A stretch of DNA of 64,000 nucleotides from Alteromonas abrolhosensis (GCF_001953635.1 NZ_MEJH01000004.1:1-64000), one strand, 5' to 3'. Counted from the first letter of the stretch, positions 35,255-44,662 are shown. The notes: generated from the letters alone by a model not told the origin. Made by a program: numbers and translations.

Positions 35255-38140
35255 TTGAAGTTTGTGTCTCTCATTTTTGCCCTTTGTTTGCTGTGGGCGA
35301 TTCCCATAGATGGCTTCTCGGCAGAGTCTTCTCAGCTCATGCCGCTCAACCGGTATTTCCCTCAGTCGTGGGGAACAAAAGACGGGCTCCCTCACAATAG
35401 TATTCACGCATTAGCACAAACGTCCAATGGGTATCTATGGGCAGGTACATGGGAAGGTGTTGCTCGGTTTAATGGTCATCAGTTCACCGTTTTTACCCGC
35501 GGCGAGCAAACAGGGCTACCAGACTCCGGCATACGAAGCTTGTACTATAATAAGCCTCGCGATGAGCTGCTTGTGGCTGGAAACCGAGGGGGCGTAGCGT
35601 CGCTTATCGAAGAGCAATGGCATGCTCAATCGCCGCTTTCTTCAATGGTTAATCATGCGTATAGAGACAGCCATGATGTGTTGTGGTTTGCGCTAGAAGA
35701 CACGGGTGTTGCAATGAGAATGCCTGACGGCACTCAAAAAGAGTACATTGTTACTTCAAGCGCCTATCGCATAATCGAAGACGGGAATGGGGTAATTTGG
35801 ATTGCAACAAATCAAGGTTTATTCAAATACATAAACGACAAATTTCAACCAGCTGTTCCAAACCATAAGGTACTCTCTGGGCCGTCGTTTACTCTGGCGC
35901 TAGATAGCGAACAGCGTGTCTTAGTTGGCACAGAGCACGGTGTTTGGCAGCAAAGAAACGGCACTTTTGTTCTACTTCACACCTCACTTGCCGATAAATC
36001 TATTAGCAGCATTTTACTTGATCATCAAAATAGCATTTGGGTAGGAACTATAAACCACGGCCTTTACCGGCTAAGTAATTTAGGCCTAGAAAAGCTGGAT
36101 GCGACAGCAGGCCTTCCCAACAATCGCGTTTTTTCACTGCTTGAAGATTTGGAGAAAAATATCTGGATTGGCACTAATGGTGGCTTGTTTAGATTACGTC
36201 GTGCGCTGTTTACGACATTTTCGCAAAATCAGGGAATGAGCGGGGATTTTTTGCGAACCGTTTTGCAAACCTCTGACGGCAAACTTCTATCGGGTGGAAG
36301 TGCTGGATTAGATATTTTTTTCAATGATGCATTTTCCGCTGCATCACTTAACACGGGTGAAGCGTTTTCTGTACTCAGCTTGGCAGAGGTCGATGAAGAT
36401 GTAACGTTAGTTGGCACCTACACAAAAGGTGTGCTGCGATATGAAAATGATCAACTTATTCCTTACCTAAATAGACATCTTGGACTGCCAAGTAATGAAG
36501 TCAGAGCCATTCTTTTAGCTAGCGACAACAGTATTTGGTATGCCACGGCGCAAGGGGTAGTGAAACAAACGCCGGATGGAATGCTAATCCATTTTAATGA
36601 AAAAAATGGGCTGCCAGCCCACTTTTCCATGGGATTGGCAGAAGACCGTGAAGGACGAATTTGGATTGCTACTGGAATTGGGCTCGCCTATATCCAACAG
36701 GATGTTGTGCACACTGTTTCATTTCCTGAATATTCAGATGCGCAGCACGCGTTCAGCTTCAGCGTGGTGGAATATGGTACGTGGATTACTACCGACCGAG
36801 GCCTTGCATATTTTGATAACGCTACTCAGTCACTTAGTGTAGTAGAGAAATCGCATGGGCTTCCCGTAGACAAGCTTTTTTCAATCGGTATAGATCATAA
36901 TCGCGGAGTATGGCTAAGTTCAAACCAAGGGGTAATCCTGACTTCGCTAGAAAGTCTAGAGAAGTGTTTGACGCTTCCAGGTACGTTACTGGAATACGAA
37001 CACTTCAAGGAAGAAAATGGCCTAGCCAGTATTCAGATAAATGGTGGGTCCCAACCATCTCAGTTTGTAGATAAAGACGGTAACGTTTGGCTTCCCACTG
37101 CAAAGGGGCTGGCTACAGTAACGCCTGCAAACCTTGCCATGTTGAGTGAATTTCCTATTCCGGTAAACATAGAATCCGTATTGCTGGACGGCCATGTACA
37201 GCAATTAGACAAGGGTAAAAAGGAGCTAGAAGTCTCGCCGTTAACAACGCGAGTTGCGTTTCAATACGCAGGGTTGGGTTTCGCCATGCCTTCGCGTATA
37301 GAGTATCAGGCTATGTTAGTAGGATATGATCAAGATTGGGTTAATCGTCATCAATTTAGAATGACTGAATACACTAATTTAGCGCCTGGCCGTTATCAGT
37401 TCAAAGTTCGAGCCCGATACGCCGGAGGACATTGGCAAGAGATAACGTCGCCATTTCCCATTCGTGTTCTGCCCAGTGTTTATCAGACATTTGGTTTCAA
37501 GCTCTTTATATTTCTTTTCTTTTGTTCAGTTATCTATGTGCTTTATAAAGTGCGCTTTCATCATTTGAAAAAATCAGAAATGATTCTAAAGCAGAGGGTG
37601 GATGAGCAAACCAAGTCATTAGAAATACAAACTAAGCGGTTCGAGTTTCAAGCAACTCATGATGATCTAACCGGCATTGCGAACCGGCGAGCATTCGACC
37701 GCTGGCTTTTACAGTATTTCGACGATGCCAAAATGAGACAGGCACCTTTATGCCTAGCCGTTATCGATATCGACCATTTCAAGCAAGTGAATGACCAGTA
37801 CTCTCATCTAGTAGGAGATAAAGTCATTACCGAAGTGGCCCGAATATTAAAACGTGAAGTCCCTCATTACGCTAAATGTGCGCGCTGGGGCGGCGAAGAG
37901 TTTACTGTTTTACTCCCCGATTATGACTTGGCAAATGCGAAGACAGTCATGGAAAATGTTCGAAAAATCGTGGCAGCGCATGATTTCAGTTTAATAGCGT
38001 CAACGCTAAAGGTCACAATCAGTATTGGCCTTGCGAGCGTGGATGGTGCTAAAGATCATGACAGAATGTTAACCCATGCAGACCAAGCACTTTATACTGC
38101 AAAAGAAAATGGCCGCAACCAAGTGACCATTTTCGAGTGA
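35255..38140 (+). CDS. Propeller-sensor diguanylate cyclase (GGEEF)
   Basis: A 961-residue membrane sensor that should synthesise cyclic di-GMP. It has a signal peptide (KFVSLIFALCLLWAIPIDGFSA) and two seven-bladed sets of regulator-propeller repeats (WGTKDGLPHNSIHALAQ, GYLWAGTWEGVARFNG and others). A Y_Y_Y domain (YQAMLVGYDQDWVNR), a membrane helix (about 747-768), a short coiled coil and a GGDEF domain with active-site GGEEF (about 878) follow. The RxxD inhibitory site is absent (PHYA in its place). The start is TTG 35255, because it keeps the Lys of the signal peptide; GTG 35264 is an alternative. Confidence 0.9.
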   Translation: MKFVSLIFALCLLWAIPIDGFSAESSQLMPLNRYFPQSWGTKDGLPHNSIHALAQTSNGYLWAGTWEGVARFNGHQFTVFTRGEQTGLPDSGIRSLYYNKPRDELLVAGNRGGVASLIEEQWHAQSPLSSMVNHAYRDSHDVLWFALEDTGVAMRMPDGTQKEYIVTSSAYRIIEDGNGVIWIATNQGLFKYINDKFQPAVPNHKVLSGPSFTLALDSEQRVLVGTEHGVWQQRNGTFVLLHTSLADKSISSILLDHQNSIWVGTINHGLYRLSNLGLEKLDATAGLPNNRVFSLLEDLEKNIWIGTNGGLFRLRRALFTTFSQNQGMSGDFLRTVLQTSDGKLLSGGSAGLDIFFNDAFSAASLNTGEAFSVLSLAEVDEDVTLVGTYTKGVLRYENDQLIPYLNRHLGLPSNEVRAILLASDNSIWYATAQGVVKQTPDGMLIHFNEKNGLPAHFSMGLAEDREGRIWIATGIGLAYIQQDVVHTVSFPEYSDAQHAFSFSVVEYGTWITTDRGLAYFDNATQSLSVVEKSHGLPVDKLFSIGIDHNRGVWLSSNQGVILTSLESLEKCLTLPGTLLEYEHFKEENGLASIQINGGSQPSQFVDKDGNVWLPTAKGLATVTPANLAMLSEFPIPVNIESVLLDGHVQQLDKGKKELEVSPLTTRVAFQYAGLGFAMPSRIEYQAMLVGYDQDWVNRHQFRMTEYTNLAPGRYQFKVRARYAGGHWQEITSPFPIRVLPSVYQTFGFKLFIFLFFCSVIYVLYKVRFHHLKKSEMILKQRVDEQTKSLEIQTKRFEFQATHDDLTGIANRRAFDRWLLQYFDDAKMRQAPLCLAVIDIDHFKQVNDQYSHLVGDKVITEVARILKREVPHYAKCARWGGEEFTVLLPDYDLANAKTVMENVRKIVAAHDFSLIASTLKVTISIGLASVDGAKDHDRMLTHADQALYTAKENGRNQVTIFE

Positions 38141-38232
38141 CCGATAAGCTAGATCGTTGATACTTAGTAAGACCTCTTTGAACCGACTTTTATCGTGTAG
38201 TGTTGGCGTAACGAGTTGCTCAGCCGGTCTTC

Positions 38233-39081
38233 TCAGCCTTCTAGTGAAGCTTCTTCAAACAACGTAAAGTAAGCCACCACAGCAAGATTAGCAACAAACC
38301 AAAGGTCTTTGATAACGAACTGACCTAGGCGGTTGACGATAGTCGTGCTATTAAAGGTATCCGGCACAGTGAACAAAAACGTTTGTGTCATCAGAAAAAC
38401 GGATAAACACGCCATTCCGCTCGTAATAATCAATGGCTTGTTCTTAGAATAGATACCCGCACCCAGTAGCAGTGCAAAGAGGACATCAAACCCACCAATT
38501 ACATTCGATGCCCCTTGAACGCTAAACACAGCGTATAGCCACGACATAAATGGAGATGTTTCAACTAGCCCGACAATCGCGTGGGCTTCAAACTCGAAAA
38601 ACTTCATACCTCCTATCCATAGTAAGACCATGGCTACAGGCGCAAAGTTGAGGTATGTCAGTTGCTTGTGCGAAAATTTTTCGCGATAAAACAAGAATAG
38701 AAAAAGCGGTAAAACCGCGAAGTATTTTATAATGCCTTGACCGCTGCTAATAATCGGAAAGCCTCCTAAATCCGCCATCCATCTCGTTGGTGACAACAAT
38801 GTCAGCAACGGAATGGCAGTAACGAAAATAGCATATAGCGTTATTGCTTTTGCTGAAACAAGGTTAAAGCGTGCTGCAATGGTCATTAACGCTAACAACA
38901 TCAATGCAGTACCAGACAATGCACCAAGCATGCTCTCACTTGCTATAGAGCCCATTGAGTAGAAATTAAATGTAGCGACGAGCGCATTAGGGTTAGCACC
39001 CAGTAAAAATGTTAAGCCAAGAACGGCAAAGCTAAAAGTGAGCAATGCGGTTACCACGTTTTTGGTTTGAGTTAGTGTCAT
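38233..39081 (-). CDS. DUF417 (YkgB/RclC-like) inner-membrane protein, extended form
   Basis: A 282-residue membrane protein. The C-terminal half, with LLWIGGMKFFEFEAHAIVGL and VETSPFMSWLYAVFSVQGAS, is the DUF417 domain found in RclC of E. coli, a protein induced by reactive chlorine. The N-terminal 120 residues add about four membrane segments not found in the roughly 190-residue E. coli protein. Function is unknown beyond a link of some members to oxidative stress. It is monocistronic. Confidence 0.75.
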   Translation of the reverse strand: MTLTQTKNVVTALLTFSFAVLGLTFLLGANPNALVATFNFYSMGSIASESMLGALSGTALMLLALMTIAARFNLVSAKAITLYAIFVTAIPLLTLLSPTRWMADLGGFPIISSGQGIIKYFAVLPLFLFLFYREKFSHKQLTYLNFAPVAMVLLWIGGMKFFEFEAHAIVGLVETSPFMSWLYAVFSVQGASNVIGGFDVLFALLLGAGIYSKNKPLIITSGMACLSVFLMTQTFLFTVPDTFNSTTIVNRLGQFVIKDLWFVANLAVVAYFTLFEEASLEG

Positions 39082-39309
39082 AAAGCGTCCGTAGATACTG
39101 CAAGTTGTGAGAAGTGTAGGTAGAGACCCGCTATGGCATGGTTAAAATTTCAAAGATATTAAAAACTTTAGGTATCGGGCAGAGCATGCATAACAATTTA
39201 TCGACAGAATAAGAACTTATCTAATAATAGTGGTCTTAAGTAGCGAGGGTCTTAAATACCATGGCCTTTGAGTCGTAGCGGCCAAAAAGTAAAATAAGCA
39301 GAGAGAAAA

Positions 39310-39768
39310 ATGAAACAAACAAGCAGTAGAGTACATAAGCGTTTTGGAATCTGGTTAGTAGCAGGCGTGTGTGCAGCCTTGTCTGCTTGTGGCTCTCAGC
39401 CCCCAGAACCTATTAATGAGCCAATCGCGAGTGTTGAAGACGTTGAAAAATTAGAGCAAGTTGTTGATACCTCTTTGCCTTTGGTACAGCAGGCCTATTC
39501 CATTGAGTCTGAAAAAGTGTGCGACAAACACGGTGGTAACTGGAAGAAAGTAGGCCGGCAGCAGGCGCATGCTTGTGTTCTACCAGCAAGCGATGCTGGT
39601 AACGCGTGTAATGACAGCAGCGAGTGCGAAGTGGCTTGTGTTACGGCGAACAATAATATGGAAGCGGGAGAAAAGGCGCGCGGCGTGTGTTTAGAAAGTA
39701 CGGACTTATTCGGCTGCAGAGCCTATGTGTCTAACGGCGTTGTGGAGCATACCTTGTGTGTTGACTAA
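39310..39768 (+). CDS. Cysteine-rich lipoprotein
   Basis: A 152-residue lipoprotein with lipobox LSAC at about residue 27 after a basic signal peptide. The mature part has eight further cysteines in the last 85 residues (KVCDKHGG, HACVLP, NACNDSSECEVACVT, GVCLES, FGCRAY, TLCVD), enough for four disulfides in the periplasm. CDKHGGNWKKVG recalls small Cys-rich domains seen in marine Gammaproteobacteria. Function unknown. The ribosome-binding site is AGAGAGAAA. Single gene. Confidence 0.75.
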   Translation: MKQTSSRVHKRFGIWLVAGVCAALSACGSQPPEPINEPIASVEDVEKLEQVVDTSLPLVQQAYSIESEKVCDKHGGNWKKVGRQQAHACVLPASDAGNACNDSSECEVACVTANNNMEAGEKARGVCLESTDLFGCRAYVSNGVVEHTLCVD

Positions 39769-39836
39769 GAGGTTGTTTAGCAAACGAATGTTGAATGAAG
39801 CGCACGCCATCGGCAATGTGCTTCAAAACAACGCGG

Positions 39837-40283
39837 TTAATTAACGTTAGGGAATTCGATTCTGTCCAGTTCGCTCGCCGTTTCATTGCACTCGCCTAAT
39901 AGGTGAAGCCTATCTTCGGTTTGGTGTGTATCTATTTCTAGAAAGCCCGTTTGGCAGTAACCGGTCTCATCCAGTTTTTCATCAAGAGATGTGTAGAGTT
40001 GCTCAGTCATTCTATCGCTGCTATGTGACGAGCCTTCCCGACTTTCCTGTCCTTGGCGACCGCCACGACCACTTCGTTCGACTCCCTGACCACGGCCGCC
40101 TTTACCGCCACCTTTGGCACCGTCACGATGCTGCATTAAAGGAATGCTAAAGGCGAAGAGCTTGGTACCGTCTTGCTTGATCTTCGTTTCAAACAATATT
40201 TCGTCCATGTCTAAAGGTGGTGGCCTATGAGCGCACGCACTGACAATTAAAGAGGCCGTTATTACTAATAGTGTTTTATTCAT
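39837..40283 (-). CDS. Small lipoprotein with a Gly/Arg-rich segment
   Basis: A 148-residue lipoprotein (lipobox VSAC at about residue 17). The short N-terminal domain (PPPLDMDEILFETKIKQDG) is followed by a Gly/Arg/Lys-rich stretch at about 54-82 (GAKGGGKGGRGQG, RSGRGGRQGQ) and an acidic C-terminal domain containing two cysteines. The Gly/Arg part is likely unstructured. Function unknown. No operon partner: the neighbours are convergent or divergent. Confidence 0.7.
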   Translation of the reverse strand: MNKTLLVITASLIVSACAHRPPPLDMDEILFETKIKQDGTKLFAFSIPLMQHRDGAKGGGKGGRGQGVERSGRGGRQGQESREGSSHSSDRMTEQLYTSLDEKLDETGYCQTGFLEIDTHQTEDRLHLLGECNETASELDRIEFPNVN

Positions 40284-40485
40284 TTTAATTAACGCTTATT
40301 TGAACCACGTCACTTTGAGATTCAAACGCCTCTTTAGTTGCAGAATCCAGTGTAAGTTTTAAGTAAAGTGTGGATTTGTTTTTTAAGGTTTAGCATTCTC
40401 GCGGTGCGCTTATTGTGCAACACTTGCGTATTCATATTTTAAATCACTTGCATCCGCAATTTGCTTATTTACAGGGATAGGTTCC

Positions 40486-40923
40486 ATGCTTTCCAACATC
40501 ATTCGCTTCGCGAGAAACATCGTCGTGTCGTTAATTGCAATCTTTGTGTGTTTTGGTGTGCTCGACTTCTTGTGGCTTGGCGTTATTGCGGATGGCTGGT
40601 ATCAAAGTGAAATGGCTCCTCTGCTTAGAAGTCAATTTATCACGTGGCCTTGGGTGGTTTTTTACCTTATGTATGGATGTGTGGTGTTTGTACTTACTGT
40701 GGTGGCGAACAGAGATAAGTCGTTACTTTATGCTGGGATCGATGGCGCGCTTCTAGGGTTGGCCAGTTATGGCGCATATAATTTAACCGCGTACAGCATT
40801 ATTGAAGGTTTTACTTTGTTTATTATGTTGATTGACTGGGCGTGGGGCACGTGCCTAACCAGCGCAAGCGCCATGGCCGGCTGGTTAGGGTTTCAACTGG
40901 TTAAGGGAAAGAGTAGCGAATAA
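40486..40923 (+). CDS. DUF2177 family membrane protein
   Basis: A 145-residue protein with four predicted membrane helices. The DUF2177 signatures LDFLWLGVIADGWYQSE, GALLGLASYGAYNLTAYSI and IDWAWGTCLTSASA are visible. Function is unknown for the family. Its last 23 bases overlap the 3' end of the convergent desaturase gene. Confidence 0.85.
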   Translation: MLSNIIRFARNIVVSLIAIFVCFGVLDFLWLGVIADGWYQSEMAPLLRSQFITWPWVVFYLMYGCVVFVLTVVANRDKSLLYAGIDGALLGLASYGAYNLTAYSIIEGFTLFIMLIDWAWGTCLTSASAMAGWLGFQLVKGKSSE

Positions 40924-42055
40924 TGCGTTTTAAAACGCTGGCGTATTGTTTTAAAAAGCTGCCAGTGTTGTAGTGCATGCCGTGTTCTTCGAATACGGCT
41001 TTTACCTTGGGGGCCATCTCTCGGTAGCGTCTGGCTGGGATATCTGGAAACAGGTGGTGCTCAATTTGAAAGCTTAAATGCCCAGTAAGCACGTGAAACA
41101 GGTTTCCGCCTTTTATGTTCGACGAGCCCAGCGCTTGTCGGTAGTACCATTGCCCTCGGGTTTCATTAATACAATCTTCTTGTTTAAACGTTTCCACGTC
41201 GCCAGTGAAATGGCCGCAAAAGATAATGGTAGATGTCCATAAATTGCGTAGCAAATTGGCGATAAGGTTGCCGGTAAATACCCATAAAAATAACGGCCCA
41301 GCTAACAAAGGAAATAGTACATAATCTTTTACTAACTGACGTGCGCCTTTACTAAAAAAGCGTTTCTTAAGTTCATTATGGGTAACTTGGTTCTTACGGT
41401 TGTCCTTCTTTTTTCCAAAAAAGACCCGCTCAGCGGCCATTTCGTGATACGACACACCCCACTGAAATAAAACACTAAGTACGATGTAAGTCGCAAACTG
41501 CCATAGGTTTTTTATACGCCATCTAAAATCGTTAGATAGGCGAAGCAAGCCGTAGCCAAAATCTCTGTCTTTCCCAATAATATTGGTATACGTGTGATGC
41601 TCATAATTGTGAACGCGATTCCAGCTCGAACCATCGCAGGCGATATCCCACTCATAGCCTTTCGAATTAATGTGTTTGTCGTTCATCCAATCGTACTGGC
41701 CGTGCATCACGTTGTGGCCTATTTCCATATTATCGAGAATTTTTGCTGTAGCTAAACTCAATACACCGGCAACCCAGAGCAGTGGTTGAATGAACCCCAA
41801 CATTAAAAGTATCCGTCCGCTCCACTCGCAAATTCGCTGAATAAAAATAATACGTCGGATATAGGCCGCATCTTCAGCACCCACTTTCTGTTTAATATCG
41901 GCTTTAATTTCATCAAGCTGAGTAGCAAGTAACTCGTAGTTCGGTTTCTTTTTGGTGCTCGTTGATCGAGTTGATTTAGTTTCACTCATCGGCAATTGCG
42001 CTTGCTCGATGGCTTCTTTAGGCAGTTGTTTGTTTGCTGCAATGCTGGTGTTCAT
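40901..42055 (-). CDS. Membrane fatty-acid desaturase
   Basis: A 384-residue di-iron desaturase. The three histidine boxes are present: HNVMH (114-118), HNYEHH (149-154) and QIEHHLF (about 334-340). The last is of the QxxHH type seen in linoleoyl-CoA/delta-6-like and other front-end or acyl-CoA desaturases. There is no fused cytochrome b5 domain, so electrons must come from a partner, most likely the ferredoxin reductase whose stop overlaps this ATG (ATGA). Expected role: membrane-lipid unsaturation, for example during cold adaptation. Regiospecificity cannot be assigned. Confidence 0.9.
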   Translation of the reverse strand: MNTSIAANKQLPKEAIEQAQLPMSETKSTRSTSTKKKPNYELLATQLDEIKADIKQKVGAEDAAYIRRIIFIQRICEWSGRILLMLGFIQPLLWVAGVLSLATAKILDNMEIGHNVMHGQYDWMNDKHINSKGYEWDIACDGSSWNRVHNYEHHTYTNIIGKDRDFGYGLLRLSNDFRWRIKNLWQFATYIVLSVLFQWGVSYHEMAAERVFFGKKKDNRKNQVTHNELKKRFFSKGARQLVKDYVLFPLLAGPLFLWVFTGNLIANLLRNLWTSTIIFCGHFTGDVETFKQEDCINETRGQWYYRQALGSSNIKGGNLFHVLTGHLSFQIEHHLFPDIPARRYREMAPKVKAVFEEHGMHYNTGSFLKQYASVLKRIIRYSFP

Positions 42056-43167
42056 AGTTGGATCTCCAAATCAGTAACGGCTTGTGATACACACAGCTGA
42101 ATAAGTTGCTCTGCGCTATCTGAAAGCTCACCCGTGCGGGTATCTCTCACTACGCCCCGTTTCTTAACACATTGGCATTGATGACAAATTCCCATGCCAC
42201 AGCCATAAGTCACAGGTTGTTCTGCTTGCTGAAGTTGTATAAGTAGGGTTTGCTGATTGTCGATAGCCAAAGATTGGCCATTGTGAACCAAAGAAAAGGT
42301 TTCGTTTTCGGTAAGGCTGGTGTTGCTCACCACAGGAAGCGCAGCGAAGTGCTCGCTCGAAACAGGCACGTTGATTGTTTTTGCATAACTTTCAACCTGC
42401 TCGAGCATGGCATGTGGACCACACACTAACCACTGTGCATTGGCAAAGTTACACAAATGAGCTTCTACGTCTCCATCTTTTTGTTTGCTCAAAATATCAT
42501 AGGTGAAGTGCTCACAGCGCTGACTTAACGCTGATATTTCATTGAGTAATACATGCTCGCCTGGCTTAGCAAAATAAAGTAAGTGCACCGGTGTATGGTT
42601 TAGCTGCGCGTTGTTGACGGCATCGTCAAGCATGGCAATGAAAGGAGTTATACCCGAGCCGCCCGCTATCATAAGTAGGGGCTTTTCAACCTTCGGCCAG
42701 ATAAATTCCCCCATAGGGGCTGAGATATTTACCCATTGATTAGGCCCACAAGAGTGAAGGTAAGGTGTTAGCGCACCCTGAGCTTTAACTTTTGTCACCA
42801 GACGGATGTGCTTTGTTCGTTGGTGGGTGTTGGAGCCACTAGCTATTGTAAATATGCGGGTAGTGAGTCTTCCATTAACCTCTATAGTCAAAGCAACATG
42901 TTGCCCGGCGATATGCGTAGGCCAAGATTTCTCTGGTCTAAGTAGCACCTCTAGCATATCCGTGTTTAAGCTTTTTAATGTCACAACTTTGGCTCTGAAA
43001 TAACCATCACGCCACGCGGGTTTAATTTGCTGCATCAGCACTTCCCAGTAGCCCCGCCAAGAACCATGATGGAGTAAGCGATCAGCTAATTTATCGAGTA
43101 ATTGTTTCAATGTAGAAATCACACCTTTATTTCGTCGGAATACTTTCAATACAAATAGGATGAACAC
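42052..43167 (-). CDS. Ferredoxin-type oxidoreductase (FAD, NAD(P)H, 2Fe-2S) partner of the desaturase
   Basis: A 371-residue three-domain reductase. It has an FAD-binding barrel with TTRIFTIASG, an NAD(P)H domain with MIAGGSGITPFIAML, and a C-terminal 2Fe-2S ferredoxin with CGMGICHQCQC. It passes electrons from NAD(P)H to the di-iron desaturase encoded immediately downstream with a 4-base overlap. The frame opens at GTG 43167; a GTG at 43122 (V16) is an alternative start, and neither has an obvious ribosome-binding site. Confidence 0.88.
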   Translation of the reverse strand: MFILFVLKVFRRNKGVISTLKQLLDKLADRLLHHGSWRGYWEVLMQQIKPAWRDGYFRAKVVTLKSLNTDMLEVLLRPEKSWPTHIAGQHVALTIEVNGRLTTRIFTIASGSNTHQRTKHIRLVTKVKAQGALTPYLHSCGPNQWVNISAPMGEFIWPKVEKPLLMIAGGSGITPFIAMLDDAVNNAQLNHTPVHLLYFAKPGEHVLLNEISALSQRCEHFTYDILSKQKDGDVEAHLCNFANAQWLVCGPHAMLEQVESYAKTINVPVSSEHFAALPVVSNTSLTENETFSLVHNGQSLAIDNQQTLLIQLQQAEQPVTYGCGMGICHQCQCVKKRGVVRDTRTGELSDSAEQLIQLCVSQAVTDLEIQL

Positions 43168-43489
43168 ATTTAAGCGTACATGTGTACGCTAGTTCAGCGC
43201 ACAAGTGTAAGCTTAATTTTTTCAACGTCAAGCAAACTAACCGAGACAGGCATAAAAAAGCTAAACGAGACAGGCACCAAAAATGCTGTAATAGAGCGAA
43301 AACCCAGGGGTAATTAATGAGACAGGCATCACAAAAGCTACAAAAGAGAGGGGAAGGAATAATGTAAGGAATAACGTGACAGGCAATGATCTGCTGCTCT
43401 GAAACTCTCAAATCTGTACCTCTGTACACTTTTTTTCCAATGAATAGCGATTCACTATCTTGAAGAGTCAATCAAGTTAGAAAAACGCT
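43168..43489. repeat. Upstream GACAGGCA repeat cluster of the RAYT gene
   Basis: Four direct copies of a (GA)GACAGGCA box lie at about 43243-43252, 43267-43276, 43319-43328 and 43376-43385 (the last GTGACAGGCA), in the same orientation as the transposase gene that follows. Similar boxes recur downstream of the gene. They look like the REP-type substrates of RAYT enzymes. The stretch has no other convincing coding potential. Confidence 0.6.
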
Positions 43490-44467
43490 ATGCCTAAAGC
43501 CAGAAAGTCGCAGATTAGTTTAAATGATACGCCTTATTATCACTGTGTTTCACGCTGTGTTCGCCGTGCTTATTTATGTGGTGAAGAAAATGGCAAAAGC
43601 TTTGAACATCGACGTAAGTGGGTAGAAGACAGAATTCACTTTCTGAGTACCGTATTCACTATTGATGTTTGTGCTTACGCAGTAATGAGCAATCACACTC
43701 ACTTAGTGCTGCATGTATCTAAAAATCAAGCAGAATCACTCAGTACGGAAGACATCATCCAGCGCTGGCACTGCCTATTCAAGGGAACCTTACTTACACG
43801 GCTATATTTGTCCCCTATGTCGAGGAAAGATTTAAGCGAAATGCAAATCGAATCTGTACGATTGACTGCAGAAGTGTGGCGCAAACGACTATTTGATATC
43901 AGTTGGTTTATGCGCGCACTGAATGAGTATATCGCTCGAGCTGCTAATAAAGAGGACGACTGTACAGGCCATTTCTGGGAGGGCCGATTTAAATCACAAG
44001 CGTTATTAGATGAATCTGCTCTTGCTGCATGCATGGCATATGTCGATTTAAATCCAGTGAGAGCAAAATTGGCAAAAACTCCTGAAGAATCTGGCTACAC
44101 TAGTATTAAATATAGAGTTCAGGCGGCTAAAGCGGGGAAAAAACCAAAAAGACTGATGCCTTTCATGGCGAAGCCTAACCAAGAGATAACGAGTAGTTTA
44201 CCTTTTACCTTTGTAGATTATCTTCAGCTTATAGATGCATCAAGTCGAACTCTTCAGCCAAATAAACGGGGTAGTGTTGAGCAGGACTTGCCTCCAATTC
44301 TTACACGCTTAAATATCGAATTAGAGCAATGGTTAAATTTAACCACTCAGTTTGAAAGACGCTTTAAGCACGCTGCTGGAAGGCTTATAAACCTCGAGCG
44401 ATATGCTCTTAATCAAAACTTAAAAAGGGTTCATGGTCGCCAAAACGCTTTAAGATTGTTAGGCTGA
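43490..44467 (+). CDS. REP-associated tyrosine transposase (RAYT, IS200-like Y1 HUH family)
   Basis: A 325-residue protein of the TnpA_REP group. The HUH metal motif is His69-Thr-His71 (SNHTHLVLH), the likely nucleophile is Tyr147 in ALNEYIARAAN, and the signatures GHFWEGRFKSQALLDE and AYVDLNPVRAKL are conserved. RAYTs nick and join single-stranded REP hairpins and are thought to spread REP repeats. The gene is flanked on both sides by GACAGGCA/TGCCTGTC-type boxes. The C-terminal 100 residues beyond the Y1 domain are basic. No ribosome-binding site is evident, so expression may be low. Confidence 0.9.
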   Translation: MPKARKSQISLNDTPYYHCVSRCVRRAYLCGEENGKSFEHRRKWVEDRIHFLSTVFTIDVCAYAVMSNHTHLVLHVSKNQAESLSTEDIIQRWHCLFKGTLLTRLYLSPMSRKDLSEMQIESVRLTAEVWRKRLFDISWFMRALNEYIARAANKEDDCTGHFWEGRFKSQALLDESALAACMAYVDLNPVRAKLAKTPEESGYTSIKYRVQAAKAGKKPKRLMPFMAKPNQEITSSLPFTFVDYLQLIDASSRTLQPNKRGSVEQDLPPILTRLNIELEQWLNLTTQFERRFKHAAGRLINLERYALNQNLKRVHGRQNALRLLG

Positions 44468-44571
44468 ACTCGTTACAAACCACTCATAGCCAATTTTCAT
44501 GTACCTAAAACTGTCCAACAGTTTATCTAGTTTGCTGTTTACTGATATATCGTAAGCTTACAATTTGCTCG

Positions 44572-44579
44572 GACAGGCA
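44572..44579 (+). repeat. Downstream GACAGGCA box of the RAYT gene
   Basis: A single GACAGGCA in the same orientation as the upstream cluster, 105 bases after the transposase stop. With the reversed copy at 44663-44670 (TGCCTGTC) it forms an inverted pair spaced by about 80 bases. Confidence 0.5.
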
Positions 44580-44662
44580 TCAGCTATCATCAACTGTAAT
44601 TTCATGGACATTAAGAGTCCAACATCTTTTCATCTTCTAGTTGCACACTAAAGAATTGTTTA

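Noticed and set aside
43127-43471. 114-codon minus-strand ORF upstream of the ferredoxin reductase
   Set aside because: It overlaps the reductase start in another frame and crosses the GACAGGCA repeats; composition is not protein-like and no ribosome-binding site is present.
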